A DNA stretch of 64,000 bases, taken from assembly GCA_963717705.1 (NCBI GenBank), contig CAVQWT010000005.1, forward strand, positions 1 to 64,000. Reading direction: 5' to 3'. Below are positions 33,611 to 41,646 of this stretch, one piece after another. The notes under the pieces are model-generated. The model ran no database searches, was not told where the DNA came from, and was given only the letters and a program-made list of their open reading frames with translations. The stretch is from CAVQWT01 sp963717705 (lineage in GTDB: Bacteria > Pseudomonadota > Gammaproteobacteria > Burkholderiales > Casimicrobiaceae). Made by a program: the position numbers and the translations under genes. Within the stretch, counting starts at the first letter, position 1, and each line of letters begins with the position of its first letter.

Positions 33611-34317
33611 GTCGGCGGGTCGAGGTCGAGCGCACCGGCGGCCCAGCCGCCGGGAGGCGCGTGCGAGTGTATCAATTCGGCCAACAGCCGGGCAAATTCG
33701 CCGCGCGGCACGGGACGCGCGCCGAAGGTGGCGAGGTGCTCGGTCTGCTGCTGGCAGTCGATCAGCGGCACGCCCAGCCGGACGAGCTGCGCGACCAGGT
33801 GGACCAGCGCGATTTTCGACGCGTCGCTCGCGTGCGCGAACATCGACTCGCCGAAGAACACGCGCCCCAGCGCGATGCCGTAGAGACCGCCGACCAGCCG
33901 GTCGCCGTCCCAGGCTTCGACCGAGTGCGCGTAGCCCAGCGTGTGCAGCCGGCAGTAGGCGTCGATCATCGCCGCGGTGATCCAGGTGCCGTCCTGCCCG
34001 GGACGCGCCGTCGCCGAACATGCCTCGATCACCGCGCGGAAGGCCGTGTCGCAGCGGATCGCGTACGGCCGCTGGCGCACCCGCTTCGCCAGCGACCGGC
34101 GGACGCGGAATTCCGCGACCGGGAGCACCATCCGCGGATCGGGACTCCACCACAGCAGCGGCTGGCCCTCGGCCGACCAGGGGAAGATCCCGCGCGAGTA
34201 GGCGTCGATCAGCGTGCCTGGCGCGAGGTCGCCGCCGGCGGCGAGCAGGCCGTCCGGATAGGACAGCGCGCGTTCGAGAGGCGGGAACGGCTCGCCGGGG
34301 CGCAGGATCGGGATCAC
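33607..34317 (-). CDS. aat: Leucyl/phenylalanyl-tRNA-protein transferase
   Basis: A 236-residue N-end-rule enzyme that adds Leu or Phe to N-terminal Lys or Arg. Motifs: FPPLERALSYPDGLLAAGGD, AYSRGIFPWSAEGQPLLWWS and PDPRMVLP, HTLGYAHSVEAWDGDRLVGG, and YGIALGRVFFGESMF. GTG 34317 starts the protein at VIPILRPGEPF; longer in-frame starts add low-complexity text. First gene of the aat-bpt unit. Confidence 0.93.
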   Translation of the reverse strand: MIPILRPGEPFPPLERALSYPDGLLAAGGDLAPGTLIDAYSRGIFPWSAEGQPLLWWSPDPRMVLPVAEFRVRRSLAKRVRQRPYAIRCDTAFRAVIEACSATARPGQDGTWITAAMIDAYCRLHTLGYAHSVEAWDGDRLVGGLYGIALGRVFFGESMFAHASDASKIALVHLVAQLVRLGVPLIDCQQQTEHLATFGARPVPRGEFARLLAELIHSHAPPGGWAAGALDLDPPT

Positions 34318-34390
34318 GCGGCGGATTCTGCCCGAGTTCGCGCCGCCGGTGGCCGTTACACTGACGCCTCCCCGTTTCCCCCCGACCACC

Positions 34391-34981
34391 ATGCCCCCTG
34401 CTCCCATACGCTGTCCCTGGGCCGAAGGCAGCGATGCCTATCGCACGTACCACGACGCCGAATGGGGCGTGCCGGTCCACGACGACCGCGTGTTGTTCGA
34501 GTTCCTGCTGCTCGAGGGCGCACAGGCGGGGCTGTCGTGGTCGACGATCCTGAACAAGCGCGCCGGCTACCGTGCCGCGTTCGACGGCTTCGACCCCGAA
34601 CGCGTCGCCCGCTTCGACGCGGCGCGCATCGACCGGCTGGTGGCCGACCCCGGCATCGTTCGCCATCGCGGCAAGATCGCCAGCGCCGTCGGCAACGCGC
34701 GCGCGTTTCTCGCGGTGCAGCGCGAGTTCGGCAGCTTCGACGCCTGGGTCTGGACCTTCGTCGGCGGCGCGCCGCGCCAGAACGCGTGGCGGACGCTGTC
34801 CGAGGTGCCGGCGAAGACCCCGCAGTCGGACGCGCTGGCGAAGGCCCTCGCGCAGCGCGGCTTCAAATTCGTGGGCTCGACGATCGTCTACGCGTTCATG
34901 CAGGCGACCGGGCTGGTCAACGACCACCTGACGACCTGTCCGCGACATCGTGACCTGCATTCGCCTGCTCGAGCCCGATGA
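34391..34981 (+). CDS. tag: DNA-3-methyladenine glycosylase I
   Basis: A 196-residue base-excision glycosylase. RCPWAEGSDAYRTYHDAEWG holds the first zinc ligands (Cys and His). FEFLLLEGAQAGLSWSTILN carries the catalytic glutamate region, and KFVGSTIVYAFMQATGLVND precedes HLTTC with the second pair of ligands. ATG 34391 gives the usual length. It is divergent from aat with about 70 bases between. Confidence 0.93.
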   Translation: MPPAPIRCPWAEGSDAYRTYHDAEWGVPVHDDRVLFEFLLLEGAQAGLSWSTILNKRAGYRAAFDGFDPERVARFDAARIDRLVADPGIVRHRGKIASAVGNARAFLAVQREFGSFDAWVWTFVGGAPRQNAWRTLSEVPAKTPQSDALAKALAQRGFKFVGSTIVYAFMQATGLVNDHLTTCPRHRDLHSPARAR

Positions 34982-35038
34982 CCACGGCGCGGCAACCCAG
35001 CGCGCACCTCGCGCCCTGGTTGCGGCGTGGCCACGCGT

Positions 35039-35731
35039 TCAGCCGGCGAGCGCGCGCAGCGTGTGCGAACGGAAATCGCGCCGGTACAGCACGGCGAGGA
35101 TCAGCGCGGTCGTCCCCATCAGCGCGAACGGGTGGACGAACCACGCGAGCGCTGCAAAGCCGAAGTAGTACGCACGGATGCCGCGGTTGAACTCGTCGCC
35201 GGCCAGCGTGTTGACGGTGGAAAAGCGGGTGATGTGCGGGTCCGCGACCTCGGGTGGCGAATGCCGGTCTGGCGCGCTGCCGATGAGGATCGACAGGAAG
35301 TTGTACTGCCGCAGCGCCCAGGTGAACTTGAAGTACGCGAAAATGAAAATGCCGATCAGCAGGAACAACTTCGCCTCGATGATCTCCCGCGTCTGGACGC
35401 GGGCGAACGGCAGGTCCCCGGTGATGCTGATCAGGCGGTCCAGCGTGCCCGCGATGGCAATCAGGCCGGCGATGATGTAGATCGTCGTGTTGGCGTAGAA
35501 CGACACGCTCTGCATCAGGTTGCCGGTCAGTCCGCCGTCGACCATGCGGTTCTCCCGCCGCACCATCTGCGTCGCCCAGTCGTGGCGCAACTTCCGCGTC
35601 ACGCCGCGCAATCCGAATTCGCTGCGCGCCGCGCGGTCGGCGTACCAGCTGTAGCCCATCCATCCGACCAGGAAGACGGCCAGCGCGAGCCAGTCCGCGG
35701 GAGAAAAGAGAGTGATCAGGCGCTGGAGCAT
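35039..35731 (-). CDS. DUF599-family membrane protein
   Basis: A 230-residue protein with about four membrane segments: WLALAVFLVGWMGYSWYADR, TTIYIIAGLIAIAGTLDRL, FLLIGIFIFAYFKFTWALRQ and FALMGTTALILAVLYR. Conserved text includes RRENRMVDGGLTGNLMQSVS and GDEFNRGIRAYYFGFAALAW, characteristic of DUF599. Function unknown. Start ATG 35731. Confidence 0.88.
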   Translation of the reverse strand: MLQRLITLFSPADWLALAVFLVGWMGYSWYADRAARSEFGLRGVTRKLRHDWATQMVRRENRMVDGGLTGNLMQSVSFYANTTIYIIAGLIAIAGTLDRLISITGDLPFARVQTREIIEAKLFLLIGIFIFAYFKFTWALRQYNFLSILIGSAPDRHSPPEVADPHITRFSTVNTLAGDEFNRGIRAYYFGFAALAWFVHPFALMGTTALILAVLYRRDFRSHTLRALAG

Positions 35732-35872
35732 GCGGCGGTTCCGGCTGACGGAAGGAGCAGCCGGTCCGAGTGTAGGCCCGGGCATCGGTGCTGCCAAGCG
35801 CGCAGGGCGCGGCGCGTGCCGCGGCACCGCTCCGCGTGCCGCCGGGGCGTCTTGTACAATTCGCCGTGCCGC

Positions 35873-35948
35873 GCCCCGGTAGCTCAGTGGATAGAGCAGC
35901 CCCCTCCTAAGGGGCAGGTCGGACGTTCGATTCGTCTTCGGGGCGCCA
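35873..35948 (+). tRNA. tRNA-Arg (anticodon CCT)
   Basis: 76 bases with CCA. Acceptor GCCCCGG pairs with TCGGGGC (one G-U). The D arm contains AGCTCAGTGGATAGAGCA. Anticodon stem GCCCC/GGGGC holds loop CTCCTAA, anticodon CCT. The T arm is GGACG-TTCGATT-CGTCT. A -10-like TACAAT lies at 35855-35860. Confidence 0.95.
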
Positions 35949-36062
35949 GAATCTTCCGCCGGACACGGGCGTCGCGCCCGCGCGCTCCGACCGACGCCTG
36001 CCCCGGTCCGACGGTTCGACACCCGTGCCGGCTTCCTGCCCACCTGCCCGGAACTGCCGCCC

Positions 36063-37982
36063 TTGCCCGCCATCGTCCCCAGCCAGCCCCTTGCACCGAC
36101 GCCGCCCGCGGTCCGCTACCGCATCGCGCCGGTCGACCCGAACGCGCACCTGTTCGAGGTCGCGTGCACGGTCGCCGACCCGGATCCTGGCGGCCAGCGC
36201 TTCCGGCTGCCGGTGTGGATCCCCGGCAGCTACCTGGTGCGCGAGTTCGCGCGCCATTTCGTGACCGTGCGCGCCGAGTCCGCCGGGAATGCGGTGGCGC
36301 TGGCGAAGGAGTCCAAGGACACCTGGCGCGCCGCGCCCTGTGCGGGACCGCTGACGGTGACCGCGCGCGTGTACGCCTACGACCTGTCGGTGCGCACCGC
36401 GTACCTCGATGCGACGCGCGGCTATTTCAACGGGCCGTCGGTGTTCCTGTGCCCCGACGGCCGCGCCGATCGCGGCTGCGAGGTCGAGATCGCGCCGCCG
36501 GCCGGTCCCGCCTTCGCCGCGTGGCGCGTCGCCACGACGCTGCCGTCGGCCGGGGCGGCGGAGGCCGGCTTCGGCGCCTACCGCGCGGCGAATTACGACG
36601 AGCTCATCGACCACCCGGTCGAGATGAGCGACTTCGCCGTCGCGCGCTTCACCGCCGGTGGCGTCCCGCACGACATCGCGGTATCAGGTCGCCAGCGCTC
36701 GGACCTCGACCGCTTCGCGCGCGATCTCGCGCGCATCTGCCAGTGGCAATGCGACCTCTTCGGCGGCGCGGCAGGCGCCGCGGCGCCGTTCGACCGCTAC
36801 CTGTTCCAGATCGCGGCGGTCGGCGACGGCTACGGCGGACTCGAGCATCGCGCCAGCACCAGCCTCGTGTGCCGCCGCGACGAGCTTCCGCAACCGGGCG
36901 CCGCCGGCATCGACGACGCGTACCTCAACCTGCTGGGCCTCGCCAGCCACGAGTACTTCCACAGCTGGAACGTCAAGCGGATCAAGCCGGCGGCGTTCGC
37001 GCCCTACGACCTCGCGCGCGAGAACTACACGCGCCAGCTGTGGGTGTTCGAGGGCTTCACGTCCTACTACGACGACCTCGCGCTGGTCAGGAGCGGCGTC
37101 ATCGACGCGAAGCGCTACCTGCAGCTGCTCGGCCGCACGATCACGACGGTGCTGCGCACGCCGGGGCGCCACGCGCAGAGCGTCGCCGAGTCGAGCTTCG
37201 ACGCGTGGATCAAGTATTACCGGCAGGACGAGAACACGCCGAATGCCGTCGTCAGCTACTACACGAAGGGCGCGCTCGTCGCGCTGGCCCTCGACCTGCA
37301 GCTGCGACGCCGGGGCGGCTCGCTCGACCGGCTGATGCGGACGCTGTGGGAGCGCCACGGCCGCACCGGCAACGGCGTGCCCGAGGGCGCGGTCGAGGCG
37401 TTGGCCTGCGAGCTTGGCGGCCCCGAACTCGCCGATTTTTTTGCCCGCTGCGTGCACGGCACCGAGGATCCGCCGCTCGCGGCGCTGCTGGCCGAGTTCG
37501 GCGTCGCGTTCCATCTGCGGCCGGCCGAAGGAGGCGCCGACCGCGGCGGCACGCCGGGGAAGGCGCGGGATGGGGCAACGCACGAGGGTGCAACGCACGA
37601 GGCGGCGACGGACGAGGGGGCGGCGAGAGCGCCGGCACCCCAGCGTTCGTGGCTCGGCGGCAAGTTCGCGTCGGGCCACCAGCCCAGGCTCGTCCACGTC
37701 TTCGCCGGCGGCCCTCTGCAGCAGGCCGGCCTGTCGGCGCACGACACCATCGTCGCCGTCGACGGGCTGCGCGCGTCGGCCGACGCGCTCGACCGGCTGG
37801 TCACGCGCCGGGCACCCGGCGATTCCTTCGAGGTGCACGCGTTCCGCCGCGACGAGCTCTTCACGGCCCGGGTGACGCTGGCCGCGGCGCCACTGGACAC
37901 CTGCTGGCTCGCCCTCGCCGACGCCGCCGATCCGGACACGACGTCGCGGCGCGACGCGTGGCTCGGTTCCGCGCGATCCTGA
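36063..37982 (+). CDS. M61-family metallopeptidase (glycyl aminopeptidase type) with PDZ domain
   Basis: A 639-residue zinc peptidase. After an N-terminal beta domain (IPGSYLVREFARHFVTV), the zinc site is HEYFHSWN (His296, Glu297, His300), followed by RIKPAAF and LWVFEGFTSYYDDL, which holds the third ligand glutamate. A C-terminal PDZ domain is near residues 535-600 (VHVFAGGPLQQAGLSAHDTI). Between the two lies a low-complexity insert with three in-frame copies of a 15-base unit. The start TTG 36063 begins a protein of family length without a signal peptide, suggesting a cytoplasmic enzyme. Confidence 0.9.
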   Translation: MPAIVPSQPLAPTPPAVRYRIAPVDPNAHLFEVACTVADPDPGGQRFRLPVWIPGSYLVREFARHFVTVRAESAGNAVALAKESKDTWRAAPCAGPLTVTARVYAYDLSVRTAYLDATRGYFNGPSVFLCPDGRADRGCEVEIAPPAGPAFAAWRVATTLPSAGAAEAGFGAYRAANYDELIDHPVEMSDFAVARFTAGGVPHDIAVSGRQRSDLDRFARDLARICQWQCDLFGGAAGAAAPFDRYLFQIAAVGDGYGGLEHRASTSLVCRRDELPQPGAAGIDDAYLNLLGLASHEYFHSWNVKRIKPAAFAPYDLARENYTRQLWVFEGFTSYYDDLALVRSGVIDAKRYLQLLGRTITTVLRTPGRHAQSVAESSFDAWIKYYRQDENTPNAVVSYYTKGALVALALDLQLRRRGGSLDRLMRTLWERHGRTGNGVPEGAVEALACELGGPELADFFARCVHGTEDPPLAALLAEFGVAFHLRPAEGGADRGGTPGKARDGATHEGATHEAATDEGAARAPAPQRSWLGGKFASGHQPRLVHVFAGGPLQQAGLSAHDTIVAVDGLRASADALDRLVTRRAPGDSFEVHAFRRDELFTARVTLAAAPLDTCWLALADAADPDTTSRRDAWLGSARS

Positions 37983-38124
37983 CGCGGAGGGCTTGCCCCA
38001 GTGGCCCGGGGCGCCGATCCTCGAGGACCGGAAGCCGGGGCGCGATCGGCTCGCCGGTCGGCGCGGAACCCGCCGCGACAGCCGATGCGCAGCAACCCCG
38101 CGCAGGCCCCGGCGGGCGACGCGG

Positions 38125-38754
38125 TTACAGCCTGACGGCGGGATTGAGCGTGTAGCGCCCGGTGACGGACGCCTGCTCCAGCACGTGCGCGCCCATCGCC
38201 TCGCGCACCGCGACGCCATTGAACGCTCCGGCGACGTCGAGCCGCGGCACGTCGAGCGCGAACAGCGTGAACACGTAGCGGTGCGGGATCGCGTCGTTCC
38301 ACGGCGGACAGGGGCCGTCGTAGCCGAAATAGTTGCCTGCCATGTCCTTGTCGCCGGCGAACCAGCCGGTGTAGTCGTTGATGCCCTGGCGCGCGCCGCG
38401 CGGCGCGTGGGGGCCGGGCTTGCCGCGCGCGGTGACGCCGTCGGAGAACTCGCCGCGCGCGATCGGCGCGGTGTCCGCCGGCAGGTCGATCAGCAGCCAG
38501 TGGAAGAAGTCGACGCGCGCCAGCGAAGCCGGAACGACGCGCCCTTCCTGGTTGACGTCGTCGCCGCGGGACGGCACGTCCGGATCGTGGCAGACGATCG
38601 CCAGCGAAAGCGTCTCCGACGGCAGCCCCGACCAGGCGAAATCCGGATTGCGGTTGGCGGCGAGGCGCACGTGCGTCACCGGGTCGATGACGGCAAACGC
38701 GAACTCGGCCGGGATCACGCCGTGATCGGCGAACGCGGTCGTCGTGAGCTTCAT
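38125..38754 (-). CDS. YbhB/YbcL family (PEBP-like) protein
   Basis: A 209-residue phosphatidylethanolamine-binding-protein-like fold: LAIVCHDPDVPSRGDDVNQE, FFHWLLIDLPADTAPIARGE, GYDGPCPPWNDAIPHRYVFT. No signal peptide, so cytoplasmic. Function of bacterial members is not settled. It shares direction with the GST gene 14 bases upstream. Confidence 0.87.
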   Translation of the reverse strand: MKLTTTAFADHGVIPAEFAFAVIDPVTHVRLAANRNPDFAWSGLPSETLSLAIVCHDPDVPSRGDDVNQEGRVVPASLARVDFFHWLLIDLPADTAPIARGEFSDGVTARGKPGPHAPRGARQGINDYTGWFAGDKDMAGNYFGYDGPCPPWNDAIPHRYVFTLFALDVPRLDVAGAFNGVAVREAMGAHVLEQASVTGRYTLNPAVRL

Positions 38755-38768
38755 CGGCGCCTCCTCAC

Positions 38769-39422
38769 TCAGCCTTCCCGCCAATGCGGCGGGATCGTCG
38801 ACTCGAAATACGGCAGCGCCTCGACGCGCGCCTTCCATGCGGCGAGCTCGGGCGTGAGCAGCGCGGCCGCGTCGAGATCGGGCAGCTTCTTCGCCTGCGC
38901 CCGGAACAGGAACGCGACCTGCGGGTACAGTGCGTAGTCGGCCGCGGACAGCGGGCCGGCGAGAAACGGGCCGCGCAGCGAGCGGGTCAGCATGGCCAGT
39001 TCGTCGGCCACCGCCTGCCGGCCGGCGGCGATCTTGGCCGCGTCGCGGTCCTCCGACTTGGTCCAGAACGCCTGCTCCAGCACCGGCTCGAACGCCTTGT
39101 CGGTGTAGTCGTCGATTTCGGCGATCAGCCGCCGCACCAGCGCGCGCTCGCGGACCGCGGCCGGGAACAGCGGCGCGCCGCGGCCCGGATAGGCGTCCTC
39201 GAGGTACTCGACGATCGCATTCGACTCGTAGAGCACGAAGTCGCCGTCGACGATCGTCGGCACGCGATGCCGCGGGTTGAGCGCGACGAACTCGGGCTTC
39301 CGGGTGTCGCCGGCCGCGAACGACAGGACCTTCCGCTCGTAGGGCAACGCCTTGTGCTCGAGCGCCAGGTGGACCTTCCAGGCGTACGGCGACCCGGAAC
39401 CGTAGTAGAACGTCAGCGCCAT
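38769..39422 (-). CDS. Glutathione S-transferase family protein
   Basis: 217 residues. The N-terminal thioredoxin-like half has FYYGSGSPYAWKVHLALEHK, RHRVPTIVDGDFVLYESNAI and VEYLEDAYPG, with the cis-Pro and glutathione-binding ES motif. The helical C-terminal half includes GPFLAGPLSAADYALYPQVA. Substrate unknown. Encoded between the YbhB-like and PhaM-like genes on the same strand. Confidence 0.9.
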   Translation of the reverse strand: MALTFYYGSGSPYAWKVHLALEHKALPYERKVLSFAAGDTRKPEFVALNPRHRVPTIVDGDFVLYESNAIVEYLEDAYPGRGAPLFPAAVRERALVRRLIAEIDDYTDKAFEPVLEQAFWTKSEDRDAAKIAAGRQAVADELAMLTRSLRGPFLAGPLSAADYALYPQVAFLFRAQAKKLPDLDAAALLTPELAAWKARVEALPYFESTIPPHWREG

Positions 39423-39441
39423 CGGGTGCTCCGTAGAGGGT

Positions 39442-39852
39442 TCAGGGTTTGCGCCGCGACGCGGCCTTGGGCTGGGTCGCCGAGGCCACCGCGGCGGAGC
39501 CGGCCCGCAGTGCCTCCAGCGAGGCCTTCTGCAGCTCCATCGTCCGGATGCTCATCTGCATCATGCTGAGGCTCATCGCCAGCCAGCCCTCGACTACCTT
39601 CAGCTCGCCGATCTTGCGCTCGATCTCGGCCGGATCGAGCGTCGCGAACATCGCCGCCGGATTGGGGAACGGGAAGCCCGGCGGCATGCCCGGCATGCCG
39701 GCGGCAGCGGCCGCGTTCTCGGCCCCGGGCGGCGTGAATCCGGGAACCGCCACGCCGAACGGATTCCACATTCGCTGCATGAACGCCATCGCGTCCTGCG
39801 GCGAAAAGGCGAAGCCGGGGTTGCCGGCAGCGGCAGGGTCGGGCTGGGTCAT
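39442..39852 (-). CDS. PhaM-like polyhydroxyalkanoate granule-associated protein
   Basis: A 136-residue protein with a proline/methionine-rich N-terminal half. A helical segment, LDPAEIERKIGELKVVEGWL, is followed by AMSLSMMQMSIRTMELQKAS; this is the pattern of PhaM and of PHA-granule proteins in Burkholderiales. It ends in basic residues (KAASRRKP). PhaM links PHA synthase, granules and DNA in Ralstonia. Assignment is by resemblance; no PHA synthase gene is in the window. Confidence 0.65.
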   Translation of the reverse strand: MTQPDPAAAGNPGFAFSPQDAMAFMQRMWNPFGVAVPGFTPPGAENAAAAAGMPGMPPGFPFPNPAAMFATLDPAEIERKIGELKVVEGWLAMSLSMMQMSIRTMELQKASLEALRAGSAAVASATQPKAASRRKP

Positions 39853-39933
39853 CGGCGCTCCTCCGTGATCTTTCGGCGCCGCGCGCAGGGAAATCGGTGC
39901 GGCCGCGAGGGGAATTCGCTATCATCGTGGCCC

Positions 39934-41349
39934 ATGATGGCAGATCGCGCAACCCTCCTTGCGCGCCTCACCGCCGCCGTCGGTCCCGGGCACGTGCTGA
40001 CGGACGACGCCGATACGGCTCCCTCGCTCACCGACTGGCGCGGACGCTTTCGCGGACGGGCGCTGGCGGTCGTGCGCCCGGCGTCGACGGCCGAGGCGGC
40101 CGCGGTCGTTCGCGCCTGCGCCGAAGCGGGCACCCCGGTGGTGCCGCAGGGGGGCAATACCGGACTCTGCGGCGGCGCGACGCCCGACGACACCGGCACC
40201 GCCGTCGTCGTGGCGCTGACGCGGATGCACGCGGTCCGCGGACTCGACGCGGCCAACGCAACGATCACCGTCGAGGCCGGCGCCACGCTGACCGCGGTGC
40301 ACGAAGCCGCGACGGCCGCCGGCTTCCGCTTCCCGCTGTCGCTGGCGTCGGAGGGCAGCTGCACCGTCGGCGGCACGCTGTCGACCAATGCCGGCGGCAC
40401 CGCCGTGCTGCGCTACGGCAACATGCGCAACCTGGTGCTGGGGCTCGAGGTGGTGCTGGCCGACGGCCGTGTGCTGCCCGCGCTGCGCGGGCTGCGCAAG
40501 GACAACACCGGCTACGACCTGAAGCAGCTGTTCGTCGGCGCCGAGGGCACGCTCGGCCTGATCACCGCCGCGACACTCGCGCTGTTCCCGCTGCCGTCGG
40601 CGCAGGTCACGGCGTTCGCGGCGGTCGACTCGCCGCGTCAGGCCGTCGACCTGCTCGCCCGGATGCAGCGCGCGCTGTCCGACCGCCTCACCGGCTTCGA
40701 AGTCATCGGCGCCGAAGCGCTCGCGCTGTGCCGGGCGCATTTTCCCTCCCTGCCCGACCCGCTGCCAGGTCACCGCTGGTATGTGCTGATCCAGGCCGAC
40801 GACAGCGCGCCCGGATCCGCGCTGGCCGCGGCGGCCGAGGCCGGGCTGGGGGCGGCGCTCGAGGCCGGCGTCGTCGCCGACGCGCTGGTCGCCGGCAGCG
40901 GCGCCCAGGCGCAGGCGCTGTGGGCGCTGCGCGAGAACATTTCCGACGCCCAGAAGAGCGAAGGCCCGAACATCAAGCACGACATCTCGCTGCCCGTCTC
41001 GGCCATTCCCGAGTTCCTCGATGCCGCCCGCGTCGCGCTCGATGCCGCGCTGCCGGGGGTGCGCTACATCGTCTTCGGTCACCTCGGCGACGGCAACCTC
41101 CACTACAACCTTTCGCCGCCCCGCGGCGTCGCGCACCGCGACTTCCTCGCCCACGGCGACGCGGCCAACCGCATCGTCCACGACCTCGTGGCGGCCCGCG
41201 GCGGCAGCTTCAGCGCCGAGCACGGGATCGGGCAGCTGAAGCGCGCGGAGCTGGAGCGGTACAAGTCGCCGGTGGAACTCGAGACCATGCGCCGGATCAA
41301 GGCCGCCCTCGATCCCGCGGGCGTGTTCAATCCCGGAAAGGTAGTCTGA
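39934..41349 (+). CDS. FAD-linked oxidoreductase (GlcD / D-2-hydroxyglutarate dehydrogenase type)
   Basis: A 471-residue flavoprotein of the vanillyl-alcohol-oxidase fold. FAD domain: VVPQGGNTGLCGGATPDDTG, FPLSLASEGSCTVGGTLSTN, NAGGTAVLRYGNMRNLVLG. The C-terminal FAD-oxidase domain has the metal/substrate motifs YIVFGHLGDGNLHYNLS and FSAEHGIGQLKR. It should oxidise a D-2-hydroxy acid such as D-lactate or D-2-hydroxyglutarate. It starts at one of two adjacent ATGs (39934 or 39937), divergent from the PhaM-like gene. Confidence 0.88.
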   Translation: MMADRATLLARLTAAVGPGHVLTDDADTAPSLTDWRGRFRGRALAVVRPASTAEAAAVVRACAEAGTPVVPQGGNTGLCGGATPDDTGTAVVVALTRMHAVRGLDAANATITVEAGATLTAVHEAATAAGFRFPLSLASEGSCTVGGTLSTNAGGTAVLRYGNMRNLVLGLEVVLADGRVLPALRGLRKDNTGYDLKQLFVGAEGTLGLITAATLALFPLPSAQVTAFAAVDSPRQAVDLLARMQRALSDRLTGFEVIGAEALALCRAHFPSLPDPLPGHRWYVLIQADDSAPGSALAAAAEAGLGAALEAGVVADALVAGSGAQAQALWALRENISDAQKSEGPNIKHDISLPVSAIPEFLDAARVALDAALPGVRYIVFGHLGDGNLHYNLSPPRGVAHRDFLAHGDAANRIVHDLVAARGGSFSAEHGIGQLKRAELERYKSPVELETMRRIKAALDPAGVFNPGKVV

Positions 41350-41353
41350 CCCC

Positions 41354-41614
41354 ATGGGCAAGATCGTGTTCTGGCTGGTGATCGTCTTCGCGGCGCTGCT
41401 GGGGCTGCGGCTTCTCAACGCCGCCAAGCAGAAGGCACGGGCCGACGCGGCGCGCGACCGGGCGCAGGAGGCGGCACGGCGGGCGAACGCTCCCGCCGAC
41501 GGCACGATGGTCCGCTGCGCGCGCTGCGGCACCTTCGTCCCGCAGGCCGAGGCGCTGCCGGCGCCGGGCGGCACGTTCACCTGCGGCGAGCCCGGCTGCG
41601 TCAGCCGGCGTTGA
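41354..41614 (+). CDS. PP0621-family small protein
   Basis: 86 residues: an N-terminal membrane helix (IVFWLVIVFAALLGLRLLNA), an alanine/arginine-rich helix, then a zinc-ribbon-like end with MVRCARCGTFVPQAEAL and FTCGEPGCVSRR (two CxxC-type pairs). This family sits just upstream of pilS in many betaproteobacteria. Function unknown. The overlapping TTGA at its end could couple it to pilS. Confidence 0.85.
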   Translation: MGKIVFWLVIVFAALLGLRLLNAAKQKARADAARDRAQEAARRANAPADGTMVRCARCGTFVPQAEALPAPGGTFTCGEPGCVSRR

Positions 41615-41646
41615 CGCCGACCGTCCTCATACGCGATAACCGTCCG

